A stretch of 36,363 bases of DNA, from the NCBI GenBank assembly GCA_021372585.1, contig JAJFUD010000068.1, positions 1-36,363 of the forward strand. The letters are read 5' to 3'. Below are positions 25,048 through 33,609 of the stretch, piece by piece (within the stretch, counting starts at the first letter, position 1; the number at the start of each line of letters is the position of its first letter). Below the pieces are notes generated by a model. It was not told the DNA's origin and did not search any database. It saw nothing but the letters and a program-made list of their open reading frames with translations. The position numbers were made by a program, and so were the translations under genes. This DNA is from a bacterium (lineage in GTDB: Bacteria > Caldisericota > Caldisericia > UBA6126).

Positions 25048-26363
25048 TTTTGATTTCTCCTTTTCATTTGTTCTGCTTTGGCTAACCGAATATAATTCAG
25101 AATCGGAATACCAGCGGGACAATTGTAAGAACACACGCCACACTCAATACAGGATGTCACAAAGAGTTTTTCGTATTGGATGTATTCACCAATTTTTGCA
25201 GATTCGGTAATTTTTACTGGCATTAAACCGGTGGGACAATTTTCTATGCATTTTCCACATCGGATACATTGATTCTCCTGATAAGAAATATTTCCGTTTA
25301 AAACCAATACGCCGGAGGTTGCTTTCATAATGGGCGTTTCTAATGATCGTATGGCAACTCCCATCATAGGACCGCCAAAAACAACTTTTCCAGGGTTTTC
25401 TGTGTTTCCCTGACAATAAGCGATCAGTTCCTGTACCGGTGTACCAATCTTCACCCGTAAATTCTTTGGCTCTTTAATGCCATAACCAGTTACCGTTAAT
25501 ACCCTATCAATTAAAGGTTTTTTAAGATGTACCGCTTCATAGATCGCTATCACGGTTGCCACATTCTGAACGACTACACCGATATCAAAGGGCAGTTTAC
25601 CAACTGGAACCGTGCGTTTGGTTAGCGCAAAAATGAGGTTTTTTTCTGCTCCTTGAGGATACTTTTCTTGCAATGCTTCTACTCTTACCTGGACAGAAAA
25701 AACTGCTTTTTCAATCTGTGTTTTTAATTGTTCGATCGCTTCCTTTTTGTTTTCCTCAATACCGATAATGACCTGTTTAACAGGAAGAAGCTCTAAAATT
25801 GTTCTAATCCCGTTCAACAAAGCATCCGATTGCTCCATCATTAAGCGAAAATCACAGGTCAGATAGGGTTCGCATTCTGCACCATTGATGATTAACGTGT
25901 CAACTGGATTCCTGGGATTCAGCTTGATATGTGCCGGAAAGGTCGCCCCGCCCATACCAACGATTCCGTTTTTTTTGATAATTTCCAGGAGTTCCTCCCG
26001 GGAGAAAAGACCATTTTCTTTTTTTACATTGGGCGTCTGATACCATTCCGACTGATGATCATTCTGAATAGTGACCGCCATGTCCTCGATCGAGACAGGA
26101 TGAGGAGCGGGAGCTACTTTGATCACTTCACCGGAAATAGAAGCGTGTACATTGGCACTAAAATCTCCCTGAGCCTCCCCGATGAGCTGACCGATTTTAA
26201 CTTTATCTCCCGCTTGAACAATAGGCTTTGCAGGCTTGCCTAAATGTTGAGACATCAAAATAACCACTACTTCAGGATCTTTGAACAATTCAATGGGGAG
26301 ATCTCTGGTTCGTTCTTTGCTGTCTTTCAGGTGTATTCCCCCAGGAAAAAACGTCTTACTCAT
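25044..26363 (-). CDS. rnfC: Rnf complex NADH-interacting subunit RnfC
   Basis: This roughly 439-residue peripheral subunit carries out the NAD+/NADH half-reaction. Visible motifs are FPGGIH at the start, the Gly-rich nucleotide/FMN region GMGGATFPAHIK, GAECEPYLTCD, and two [4Fe-4S] motifs near the C-terminus: CIRCGKCIENCP and CIECGVCSYNCP. The frame opens at GTG 26372, but ATG 26363 has GGGAG 8 bases upstream and is preferred. It is the first rnf gene, overlapping the zinc-ribbon gene by 8 bases and rnfD by 4. Ferredoxin:NAD+ oxidation drives Na+ or H+ export; the ion cannot be told from this window. Confidence 0.95.
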   Translation of the reverse strand: MSKTFFPGGIHLKDSKERTRDLPIELFKDPEVVVILMSQHLGKPAKPIVQAGDKVKIGQLIGEAQGDFSANVHASISGEVIKVAPAPHPVSIEDMAVTIQNDHQSEWYQTPNVKKENGLFSREELLEIIKKNGIVGMGGATFPAHIKLNPRNPVDTLIINGAECEPYLTCDFRLMMEQSDALLNGIRTILELLPVKQVIIGIEENKKEAIEQLKTQIEKAVFSVQVRVEALQEKYPQGAEKNLIFALTKRTVPVGKLPFDIGVVVQNVATVIAIYEAVHLKKPLIDRVLTVTGYGIKEPKNLRVKIGTPVQELIAYCQGNTENPGKVVFGGPMMGVAIRSLETPIMKATSGVLVLNGNISYQENQCIRCGKCIENCPTGLMPVKITESAKIGEYIQYEKLFVTSCIECGVCSYNCPAGIPILNYIRLAKAEQMKRRNQK

Positions 26364-26880
26364 TCCTTTCACTCCCTTTGTCTTTTGAAGCTTTTTTCTT
26401 GCAATATGGACAAAGCACCCAATTCATATCAACTAGTTTTCCGCATTCCGGACATTTATTTTTCAATTCTTTAAAACAATTTGGACAGATCAAATAATCA
26501 TCCTCAACCGGTAAACCGCAAACAGGACATATTTTACCATTTTTCACCAGAAAATACTCATAGTATTTCGTCTCCAGGTCTTTCATACGTTGATCCGCCT
26601 GAATGAGTTTAACCTCTTCCAATGTATATTCCGGTCGCAACAGAAGGTACAACAACCACACAATCACAGTGGTGAATAACCAAAGATAATTCACTTTACT
26701 GAAAAAGGAGAGTAAAAACGGTAACAGGGATACTATCAGAGCAAATCCCGGAAAAATCCACTTATTTTGCGTTCTTCTCATCGAATCATCAATCATCCAG
26801 ACTAATAAAATAATACAGACAATGAGGAAAGGTATTTGCAAGCTTTGAAACAGAGTGGAATTTACAATCTCATCCAACAT
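26356..26880 (-). CDS. membrane protein with C-terminal double zinc ribbon, unknown function
   Basis: This 174-residue protein has about three membrane segments in the first 80 residues. A cytoplasmic helix follows, then two zinc-ribbon pairs: CPVC/CPNC and CPEC/CPYC (eight Cys, DZANK-like). The tail is Lys-rich. The start ATG abuts the folC stop with no gap, with GGAGG inside the folC end, and its own 3' end overlaps rnfC by 8 bases. It is thus fixed between folC and the Rnf operon. Double zinc ribbons usually bind protein or nucleic acid; no role is known here. It may help assemble or regulate the Rnf complex, which is inference. Confidence 0.8.
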   Translation of the reverse strand: MLDEIVNSTLFQSLQIPFLIVCIILLVWMIDDSMRRTQNKWIFPGFALIVSLLPFLLSFFSKVNYLWLFTTVIVWLLYLLLRPEYTLEEVKLIQADQRMKDLETKYYEYFLVKNGKICPVCGLPVEDDYLICPNCFKELKNKCPECGKLVDMNWVLCPYCKKKASKDKGSERNE

Positions 26881-28194
26881 TTAAGCCTCCTTCGAAGTCT
26901 TATATCTCAATTTCTCTCCCGGAATTAGTTGCTGGCGAATCCAGCCAACTAAATACAGTGAACCTGTTACGATAAGGATATCACCAGGATCTGATTGCTG
27001 AATAAAGGTAGAAAGAACTGTCTCCTTGGAAGAATTCAAAGAAAAAATTATCTGCCCAAAAGTATTGAATTCCTCTGTGCTTGTCACTGAGTCATGTCCA
27101 GGAATAGGTGTCAACCAGATTTTAGAGGCGATTCCTGATAATATCTGAATATTTTCTGCGTATAATTTGGTTTTTAAACTACCAAATAGAACATTAAATT
27201 TTCTTTCAGGAAACCTTTCTGATAATGCCTCTTTTAGGGCTTGAAAGGATTCTGGATTATGAGCACCATCCAACAGGATGGTCCGGTTCTGGTAGGAGAT
27301 CCTTTCCATTCGACCAGGAAGAAAAGCTTTTTTTAATCCTTCCCGAATTATTCTCTCGTCTACACAAAATCCTTTTTTAGCAAGAATTTCTGTAGCAGAC
27401 AACGCAAGAGAAGCATTCTGCAGCTGGTGTTTTCCAATTAATGAAATCTCTAAGCCGGTATAAGCCATACCTGAAAGATAGGAAATAAGATTCATTTTTC
27501 CAGGTTCGAAACCATTTCCCTTTTCAAAGGAAATATCATAGTCCGTATAAATGGAGTAGTATTTACTATGGTGTCTGATAGCTGTTGTTTTGAGAATCTC
27601 TTCCACAGCAGGTAATTGACAAGCTGATAATACAGGTGTGTTTTGTCGGATAATGCCGGCTTTCTCTCTCGCAATCTCTTCGACGGTAAAACCAAGACGA
27701 TCGGTATGATCCCTGCCAATCAAAGTGATAACACTTAAAAGCGGATTCTGGATTGCATTGGTAGCATCTAAGCGACCTCCCAATCCTGTTTCAATAATAG
27801 CAATATCGACATGGTTCTCTCGAAAAATAAGTAACGCTAATGCTGTCCAGTATTCAAAAAAACTGATGTCATGGATCGACAATCTCTGTAATACTTCATC
27901 CAAAATCCGGGAGGTTTTTTCAATATTTTCCTGGCTTATCGGATCCAATTGAAGCGAGATTCTTTCATTGGGAGAGCATAAATGAGGAGATAAGAACAAA
28001 CCAACTTTATATTTTGCTTCTACCAGAATATTCGCTAAAAAAACACAGGTAGACCCTTTCCCTTTTGTACCGGCTACATGAACCCAACGAAAATCCGGAT
28101 TCAGCAAATCAAGTTCGCTAAGAATAGTAGAGATTCTATCCAGATTTAACGGTAGAGAAAATCTTGGTAATCGCTCTATCTGTTCCAGTTTCAT
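26881..28194 (-). CDS. folC: folylpolyglutamate synthase / dihydrofolate synthase FolC
   Basis: This 437-residue Mur-ligase-family enzyme has the ATP loop GTKGKGS (residues 42-48), followed by SPHLCSPNERI, ETGLGGRLDATN and the C-terminal LDGAHNPES. It adds glutamate to folates and possibly to dihydropteroate in the cytosol. The length is normal. ATG 28194 overlaps the valS stop (ATGA), the standard Firmicutes valS-folC pairing. Confidence 0.95.
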   Translation of the reverse strand: MKLEQIERLPRFSLPLNLDRISTILSELDLLNPDFRWVHVAGTKGKGSTCVFLANILVEAKYKVGLFLSPHLCSPNERISLQLDPISQENIEKTSRILDEVLQRLSIHDISFFEYWTALALLIFRENHVDIAIIETGLGGRLDATNAIQNPLLSVITLIGRDHTDRLGFTVEEIAREKAGIIRQNTPVLSACQLPAVEEILKTTAIRHHSKYYSIYTDYDISFEKGNGFEPGKMNLISYLSGMAYTGLEISLIGKHQLQNASLALSATEILAKKGFCVDERIIREGLKKAFLPGRMERISYQNRTILLDGAHNPESFQALKEALSERFPERKFNVLFGSLKTKLYAENIQILSGIASKIWLTPIPGHDSVTSTEEFNTFGQIIFSLNSSKETVLSTFIQQSDPGDILIVTGSLYLVGWIRQQLIPGEKLRYKTSKEA

Positions 28195-30806
28195 GAGAGT
28201 AGTGAGGTCAGCTCCGTAATTCGATCAAGTATCACTACTTCCTGATGTTTCATCTCACTTAACTGTTGCTGGTAACCGTCCACCAATTCACCGGGAGCAT
28301 TGGCTTTAAAATCTGGATTATTCAACTTTTGTTCCATTTTCATGATTTCAGTTTTATTTTTCTCGAGTTTTAATTTCTTCATCTGTATCTCTTTTTGTAT
28401 GTCAATATTAGCCTGGAGAGGTAAAAATACCTGGATCGTAGAGGAAGTCACTTGTTGTATTGACTTAGAAGCTCTTTCGTTGATAAAACTGATAGCCTCG
28501 ATTCTGGCTAGTTTAATAATAGTATCCATCTCTTTTTCTAATAAAACCTTCTCATTGGTATCCGAACACCACACCTTTATCGATAACCCATCCGGTGATG
28601 AGAGTGAAAATTCACTTTTCAAATTTCTGATCGACCGGATCACATTCTGAACAAGGGTGACTTTTTCCTGGATATCATTTTCTTTTTTGACGGTTTCTTC
28701 AGGAAATTTTGACATCATAATGCTTTTCCCGTCATTCTCAGAAAAAGAAAGCCAAATATGTTCTGTCACGAAAGGAATAAAGGGGTGCAATATTTTCAGA
28801 ATCTCTCCAAACATCTCTCTAAGTAATTCTTTGTTCGGGCGCAGCTTCGATACTTCCAGGTACCAATCGCAGAAATGATCCCAAAAAAATGAATATACTT
28901 CCTGAGCTGCTTCATTGAAACGGTAATGATCTAAGCAGTTGCGAAGAGAATTGACTGTTTCATGAAATTTCTCCTGAATCCATTTATCCCAGATAGTTAT
29001 CTCTACTATAGATTTGCTTTCGAGAGGATCTTCCTGAATCAGATCTTTTATCAGTTTTGTAGCATTCCAGATTTTGTTTATAAAGTTACGGGAAGAGAGC
29101 ATTTTGTTCTCATCAAAATGAATATCCTGCCCGGAAGAGCTACTCTGTTGTGTTAATGTAAAACGTAATGCGTCGGCTCCGTACTTTTCGATAATGGTTG
29201 CCGGGTCAACGACATTATTCAGGGATTTACTCATTTTTCTTCCTTGTTTATCCCGAATTAATCCATGGTAATAGACCTTCTCGAAAGGAATCCGGTTCAT
29301 AAAATGGAGCGAGGAAAATATCATACGGGATACCCAGAAAAAAATAATATCAAAAGCGGTCACCAATAAAGAAGTGGGAAAATACCTTTTGATCTCATCA
29401 TCTCTATCAGGCCAACCCATCACAGCGAATGGCCAAAGCGCTGACCCAAACCAGGTATCGAGAACATCAGGATCTTGAGTAAACTCAGATTTTCCACAAT
29501 CGGGGCAATCCTTCGGAGGTTGAATAGAGGCAATCATCTTTCCGCATGGACAATACCAAATAGGAATCTGCACTCCCCACCATATCTGTCTGGAGATGCA
29601 CCAATCCTGAATGTTTTCCATCCAATTTTTATATACCTTTACCCATCTGTCCGGGATAAATTCAATGTTACCCTCTAGTACATAGGGGAGGGCTTTTGTG
29701 GCCAAAGGGGGTGTTTTCAGATACCACTGATCAGAGATAATCGGCTCAATGGTCTTATTGCAACGGGAACAATGACCAACTGAGTGTTCGTATGGCTCAA
29801 TCTTCTCGATAAGACCTTCCGCTTCTAAAGCTTCTACCACTTTTTTTCGAGCCTCGAAAACAGAGAGACCGGAGAAAGTTCCGGCATTTTCATTCATCTT
29901 CTTTCCTTTTTCGATGACTTCGATACTGGGAAGGTGATGACGAACACTGATCTCGTAATCGACCGGATCATGTGCCGGTGTCACCTTAACGGCACCGGTA
30001 CCAAATTCCCTATCGACGCTTTCATCGAGGATAATTGGAATCACTCTATGGAGGAGCGGGAGAAGGATATTTTTGCCATGAAACGATCTGTACCGTTCAT
30101 CTTCCGGATGCACTACAACAGCGGTATCGCCCAGCATTGTTTCCGGTCTTGTAGTAGCCACAACGATATATTGATCTGAATGCTCTAATGGGTACCGTAT
30201 ATAGAACAATTCTCCCTTTTCAGAGATGTTGTCGACTTCGATATCTGAAATAGCGGTATCACACCGTGGGCAATAGTTAACGATTCGTTTTCCTTTGTAA
30301 ATAAGTCCTTCCTGGTAATATTGAATAAAAGCAGTTTGGATTGCCTTCTCATAGTCTTTATCTTTTGTAAATCTGATTTTGTCCCAGTCAGCAGATGCCC
30401 CTAACAACTTCATCTGTTCAATGATTCGGTTACCGTATTTTTGTTTCCATTCCCAGACTTTTTCGATGAATTTTTCCCTACCCAGGTCTTCTCGTTTTAA
30501 ACCTTGTTTTTCCAACTCTCTCTCGACTACGTTATAAGTAGCGATCCCTGCCTGGTCGGTACCTGGAAACCAACAGACGTCATACCCATCCATTTTTTTA
30601 TACCGGGCAATAATATCGGGGAGCGTTAGATCCATTGCATGACCTAAGTGTAAAACTCCGGTTATATTGGGTGGCGGCATCACCATCGAAAATACTTTGT
30701 TTTCCTGAGAAGGCTTACTGGAAAAACAATGATGCTCTTCCCAGAACTTGTAAATTCCTGATTCTATCTCTTTTGGTTCATAGGGCGCTTTTTTATCAGT
30801 TTCCAT
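28191..30806 (-). CDS. valS: valyl-tRNA synthetase
   Basis: This 871-residue class I synthetase has the HIGH-type motif HLGH (residues 53-56) and KMSKS (524-528). It also has an internal editing domain with TTRPETMLGDTAV, the DWCISRQIWWGVQIPIWYC block typical of ValRS, zinc-ribbon-like Cys pairs, and a C-terminal coiled coil. It charges tRNA-Val in the cytosol. It begins 32 bases after trxB with AAAAGGA as ribosome site. No T-box leader is present, as there is no room for one. Confidence 0.97.
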   Translation of the reverse strand: METDKKAPYEPKEIESGIYKFWEEHHCFSSKPSQENKVFSMVMPPPNITGVLHLGHAMDLTLPDIIARYKKMDGYDVCWFPGTDQAGIATYNVVERELEKQGLKREDLGREKFIEKVWEWKQKYGNRIIEQMKLLGASADWDKIRFTKDKDYEKAIQTAFIQYYQEGLIYKGKRIVNYCPRCDTAISDIEVDNISEKGELFYIRYPLEHSDQYIVVATTRPETMLGDTAVVVHPEDERYRSFHGKNILLPLLHRVIPIILDESVDREFGTGAVKVTPAHDPVDYEISVRHHLPSIEVIEKGKKMNENAGTFSGLSVFEARKKVVEALEAEGLIEKIEPYEHSVGHCSRCNKTIEPIISDQWYLKTPPLATKALPYVLEGNIEFIPDRWVKVYKNWMENIQDWCISRQIWWGVQIPIWYCPCGKMIASIQPPKDCPDCGKSEFTQDPDVLDTWFGSALWPFAVMGWPDRDDEIKRYFPTSLLVTAFDIIFFWVSRMIFSSLHFMNRIPFEKVYYHGLIRDKQGRKMSKSLNNVVDPATIIEKYGADALRFTLTQQSSSSGQDIHFDENKMLSSRNFINKIWNATKLIKDLIQEDPLESKSIVEITIWDKWIQEKFHETVNSLRNCLDHYRFNEAAQEVYSFFWDHFCDWYLEVSKLRPNKELLREMFGEILKILHPFIPFVTEHIWLSFSENDGKSIMMSKFPEETVKKENDIQEKVTLVQNVIRSIRNLKSEFSLSSPDGLSIKVWCSDTNEKVLLEKEMDTIIKLARIEAISFINERASKSIQQVTSSTIQVFLPLQANIDIQKEIQMKKLKLEKNKTEIMKMEQKLNNPDFKANAPGELVDGYQQQLSEMKHQEVVILDRITELTSLLS

Positions 30807-30838
30807 TTTGTTTTCCTTTTCTCGTTACAAATCTGTAT

Positions 30839-31756
30839 TTAGGCATAAAGAAGATTTCTGATACTGTGTATTGCGATAGCGCCATCTGAAGTTGCCGTTA
30901 CAATCTGTCTAAGCGCTTTCGACTGGATGTCACCGACTGCATAAACTCTCGGTTGACTCGTTTTCATCTCTGCGTCTGTTTTTATAAAACCCTGATCATC
31001 TAAAGCCAGAGGAAATGCAATAAAATCAGTTTTTGGTGTATAACCGGAAAAAATAAATACGCCGTTTACAACTAAAGTTTCTTGTTGGTTGGTTTGTTTG
31101 TTCTGTATGGTGATCGATTGAACAAACTGATCTCCTTGAATAGAAACCGGTAAGTATCCTTTATATAACTGAATAGAGGAATTCTCTTCCAACGCCTTGA
31201 CCAAGGAAGGCACTCCCCTGAATTCCTCCCGGCGATGAATTAAATAGATTTTTGAAGCAAACTCGGAAAGGTAGTTTGTTTCCGCTAAAGCAGAATCGCC
31301 ACCGCCCACCACTGCTATCGTTTTATTTTTAAAGAAAGGAGCATCACACGTAGCACAAGTGGAAATGCCTTTGCCAATAAACGCTTCCTCTCCAGGAATT
31401 CCCAGTTTTTTGCTTACTGTTCCCGTAGCAATGATAATAGTTTTACTTTGATACGTATCGCCTTTGCTGGTGGTGACTTCATAGCCATTCTGAATTTCGG
31501 TAATTTTTTCACATAAACCCTGAATTGGTTGAATACCCAGAACATGAAGATGTCGTTCCAGAACCTTAACTAAAGAAGATCCTTTTATGCCATCTGGATA
31601 ACCGATGAAATTCTCGATCCAATGGGGATAATTGACTTTCCCCCCCACAATCGATTCTTTCTCCAGCATCTCGAAAGTAAGGTTATATCGTTTGGCATAT
31701 ACAGCTGCAGTGATCCCTGCAGGCCCGGCGCCGACAATAAAGGTATCCAGCATCAT
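30839..31756 (-). CDS. trxB: thioredoxin reductase
   Basis: This 305-residue low-molecular-weight flavoprotein has the FAD loop VGAGPAG (residues 8-14), redox pair CATC (134-137) followed by Asp138, the NAD(P)H loop GGGDSA (151-156), and HRREEFR, whose arginines usually select NADPH. The C-terminal FAD motif VYAVGDIQS is present. It reduces thioredoxin in the cytosol. ATG 31756 overlaps the preceding lipoprotein stop, with AGGAGG 4 bases away; a second ATG at 31753 has even better spacing. The next gene is valS. Confidence 0.93.
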   Translation of the reverse strand: MMLDTFIVGAGPAGITAAVYAKRYNLTFEMLEKESIVGGKVNYPHWIENFIGYPDGIKGSSLVKVLERHLHVLGIQPIQGLCEKITEIQNGYEVTTSKGDTYQSKTIIIATGTVSKKLGIPGEEAFIGKGISTCATCDAPFFKNKTIAVVGGGDSALAETNYLSEFASKIYLIHRREEFRGVPSLVKALEENSSIQLYKGYLPVSIQGDQFVQSITIQNKQTNQQETLVVNGVFIFSGYTPKTDFIAFPLALDDQGFIKTDAEMKTSQPRVYAVGDIQSKALRQIVTATSDGAIAIHSIRNLLYA

Positions 31757-32067
31757 TTTTCCTCCTGTGAAGGTAATGGAATCTCATATTTAGTATATTT
31801 TTTGATCGAGACAGTATAACTGACTAAGCCTTCCCATCGGTCTCCCTTTTCAGTGATGATAGAAACTCTCCAGAATGTATTCTCCGGTCGTTCTGTAGGG
31901 ACCAAGGATAAAGACTGAATAACGGCTTTTTCACCGAATTCCGTTTTCAACCAATCCGTAGTCTGGGTCAAAAAAACATCCTGCTTTCGACTACAGGACG
32001 TCAGTAATAATCCGAATAAACAGCAACTAACCAGTATAACTTTTTTTAGTTGGTCTCGACATCCCAT
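31753..32067 (-). CDS. small lipoprotein of unknown function
   Basis: This 104-residue protein has a clear signal with lipobox LLTSC (Cys25), so it should be lipid-anchored outside the membrane. The mature part is short, with an amphipathic helix (TTDWLKTEFGEKAVIQSL) followed by beta strands (FWRVSIITEKGDRWEGLVSYTVSIKKY). I do not recognise the family. It overlaps the preceding lipoprotein gene by 22 bases and trxB by 4. Pairing with the next lipoprotein suggests a joint envelope role. Confidence 0.7.
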   Translation of the reverse strand: MGCRDQLKKVILVSCCLFGLLLTSCSRKQDVFLTQTTDWLKTEFGEKAVIQSLSLVPTERPENTFWRVSIITEKGDRWEGLVSYTVSIKKYTKYEIPLPSQEEK

Positions 32068-32744
32068 TTTATTCTTGCATTTCCGGTGACAAAGTATAGT
32101 GTTGTAGCCTCAGATGGAATGACACCAATCAAACGGATGGTAGTATACTGGTTTCGTTCCATTTTAGCAGGATAAGCAATCGGAAGTATGGTATCGGACA
32201 AAATCGGATCAAATTCAAACTTAACCTTGTTCTCGTCCTCAAGCCAATATAATGAGGGGTCAAACGTAAGTTGCTTTGAATTAATGGGTTTATACGAAAA
32301 ATTCACCATCACGAATAATTTCCCGGTATCTTTCGGATAAAGTTTTCCGGTTTGAATATCTAACAAATATCTAGAATTCGTCGCCATCGTTTTATTACTT
32401 TTCTCAACAATATAGCCGTTTTGATAAGTGGGGCTGTCCACTCCGTCTATTATAGTATCTACTGTCGAACCATCGTCTTTCACTTTGATGATTCGGTAAT
32501 TCTTATCTGCTTTTTGATAGTATACAAATGGAAATTCCCGGACAGATTCCACGGAAAGCGGAATTTGATAAAAGGGAAAGGCGATCATATTCTGTATCAC
32601 AATCTCCGTTTTATTGGGTAAGGTGACAGCTTCCCCCATATTGTACTCTTTCATCACGTCTTCGCTTGTTTTTTTGCAACCAGACAATAAAGGCACAAAT
32701 AGTAAAAAAATCAATAAAAACAATAGCACATCGTTTCTTTTCAT
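32046..32744 (-). CDS. lipoprotein with DUF4352-like extracellular domain
   Basis: This 232-residue protein has a strong lipoprotein signal ending in LLSGC (Cys23). Residues 130-230 alternate beta strands (KLFVMVNFSYKPINSKQL, YWLEDENKVKFEF, YTTIRLIGVIPSEATTLYFV), resembling DUF4352/telokin-like domains of Firmicutes lipoproteins. The fold assignment is tentative. AAGGG lies 4 bases before the ATG. It follows ytxH by 42 bases, one of the two largest gaps in the block, so an internal promoter is possible but none was recognised. Confidence 0.7.
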   Translation of the reverse strand: MKRNDVLLFLLIFLLFVPLLSGCKKTSEDVMKEYNMGEAVTLPNKTEIVIQNMIAFPFYQIPLSVESVREFPFVYYQKADKNYRIIKVKDDGSTVDTIIDGVDSPTYQNGYIVEKSNKTMATNSRYLLDIQTGKLYPKDTGKLFVMVNFSYKPINSKQLTFDPSLYWLEDENKVKFEFDPILSDTILPIAYPAKMERNQYTTIRLIGVIPSEATTLYFVTGNARIKWDVETN

Positions 32745-32786
32745 ATTACCCTTCTTTTTCCCTATGGGTCAGATAGGGGATAAAAT

Positions 32787-33065
32787 TTAGGATCCGGTAT
32801 TTTTCAGATCATCTTCATCTTTTAGATGAATTTGCTCGTTTTTTTCGTTAATATAGCTTTTCCCTTTTTCGATAATCGTATTCGTTTCTTTTTTGATCCG
32901 ATCAGTCAGTTTATTCAACTGTTCCTGAAGATCCTCGGCCGTATTCTGTACTTTTTTTCTGGTTTCTTCACCGGTTTGGGGAGCTAATAGTAAACCGACT
33001 ACTGCTCCAACAAAAACCCCAAGTAACAATCCGTACCCAAATTTTCCAGAATGTGAATTATCCAT
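32787..33065 (-). CDS. YtxH domain protein
   Basis: This 92-residue protein has an N-terminal membrane helix with small residues (GYGLLLGVFVGAVVGLLLAP), the hallmark APQTGEETR, then a charged amphipathic helix. This is the YtxH/gas-vesicle-like family, associated with general stress in Bacillus; its molecular role is not established. It overlaps the DUF948-like gene by 8 bases, a frequent pairing. GGAGG lies 11 bases before the ATG. Confidence 0.85.
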   Translation of the reverse strand: MDNSHSGKFGYGLLLGVFVGAVVGLLLAPQTGEETRKKVQNTAEDLQEQLNKLTDRIKKETNTIIEKGKSYINEKNEQIHLKDEDDLKNTGS

Positions 33066-33435
33066 TTTGCTTTTTTCCTCCTTTAAATTTTTTGACTAAT
33101 TGCGTTACTTCAAAAATAACAGCGAAAATGCTACCAAAACCATAGGCAAATTTCGAGAATGAGGATGTTTTTTCCGATTCCTTCCTCTCGGGAAGTCGGT
33201 ACGATTGCAGTAATTGAGAGGTTGAATCACCGATTAATTTCGTTTTATCATTCAGTGTTGTCACCATGGTGTTCAAATTCTTTGTGAATAAATTCATCTT
33301 TTTTAACAGAACCATCCCAAACACAATCGTGATAATCAACCATATTAAAATAGCAATCGCAATCACAATAATCGAAATTGAAACAGACAGGGCGATGGAT
33401 TTTGGAATCAAGTACTGTTCAATATTGCCTGGCAT
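33058..33435 (-). CDS. DUF948-like membrane protein
   Basis: This 125-residue protein has a long N-terminal membrane helix (about residues 15-45), a helix-forming region with periodic Leu/Thr (LFTKNLNTMVTTLNDKTKL), a linker, and a second hydrophobic stretch (FAYGFGSIFAVIFEV). Size, topology and partnership with YtxH fit the DUF948 (YtxG-type) family. It is the first gene of the long minus-strand block and faces the divergent SLH gene. The ribosome site is GGGGTG 5 bases before ATG. Confidence 0.75.
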   Translation of the reverse strand: MPGNIEQYLIPKSIALSVSISIIVIAIAILIWLIITIVFGMVLLKKMNLFTKNLNTMVTTLNDKTKLIGDSTSQLLQSYRLPERKESEKTSSFSKFAYGFGSIFAVIFEVTQLVKKFKGGKKQNG

Positions 33436-33609
33436 TTTTTCACCCCACTTCTTCTTTATAGTAATGAATGTTTGTTCTCATTGTACCTTAAATCATTGAA
33501 AAAAAAACTCTTTTGCTATACCAGAAATAGATTTATTTCTCATCTTGAAAGAAACAACTAAAGATCTAAAATAGTTAACATTGAGATTTGTTAGTAAATG
33601 GAGGAGCAT
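33436..33609. promoter_or_regulatory. divergent intergenic region between DUF948-like and SLH genes
   Basis: This AT-rich 174-base region must hold promoters for both directions. For the minus strand, TACAAT at 33485-33480 is a plausible -10, about 45 bases before the DUF948-like ATG; the -35 position is a T-tract (GTTTTT) and weak. For the plus strand a better promoter is listed separately. No clear operator palindrome was found. Confidence 0.45.
33545..33572 (+). promoter_or_regulatory. probable promoter of the SLH gene
   Basis: TTGAAA (33545-33550) and TAAAAT (33567-33572) are separated by 16 bases; each matches 5 of 6 consensus positions. Transcription would start near 33579, leaving about 30 bases of leader that include the strong GGAGGAG site at 33600-33606. 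Confidence 0.55.

Larger units (their letters stand above)
7476..33435 (-). other. 26-gene co-directional, nearly gapless block
   Basis: All genes from the DUF948-like gene to sbcC lie on the minus strand. Junctions are overlaps of 4 to 22 bases or gaps no larger than about 45 bases (largest: 44 before mreB, 42 after ytxH, 32 between trxB and valS). No hairpin with a U-tract was found inside. It may be one very long operon or several units with internal promoters hidden in coding sequence. Confidence 0.6.

Noticed and set aside
25048-25143. Longer RnfD N-terminus inside rnfC
   Set aside because: The extra 32 residues are polar and unlike RnfD, and ATG 25047 has AGGAG plus an ATGA overlap with rnfC.
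22308-26363. Na+-NQR rather than Rnf
   Set aside because: RnfB-type multi-cluster protein, RnfC with two [4Fe-4S] motifs and absence of an NqrF-like subunit identify Rnf.
30807-30838. T-box leader for valS
   Set aside because: Only 32 bases separate trxB and valS, holding a ribosome site and nothing large enough for a T-box.
32757-32785. Hairpin CCCTAT/ATAGGG after ytxH as terminator
   Set aside because: Only 6 paired bases, and on the transcribed strand it is followed by an A-tract, not a U-tract.
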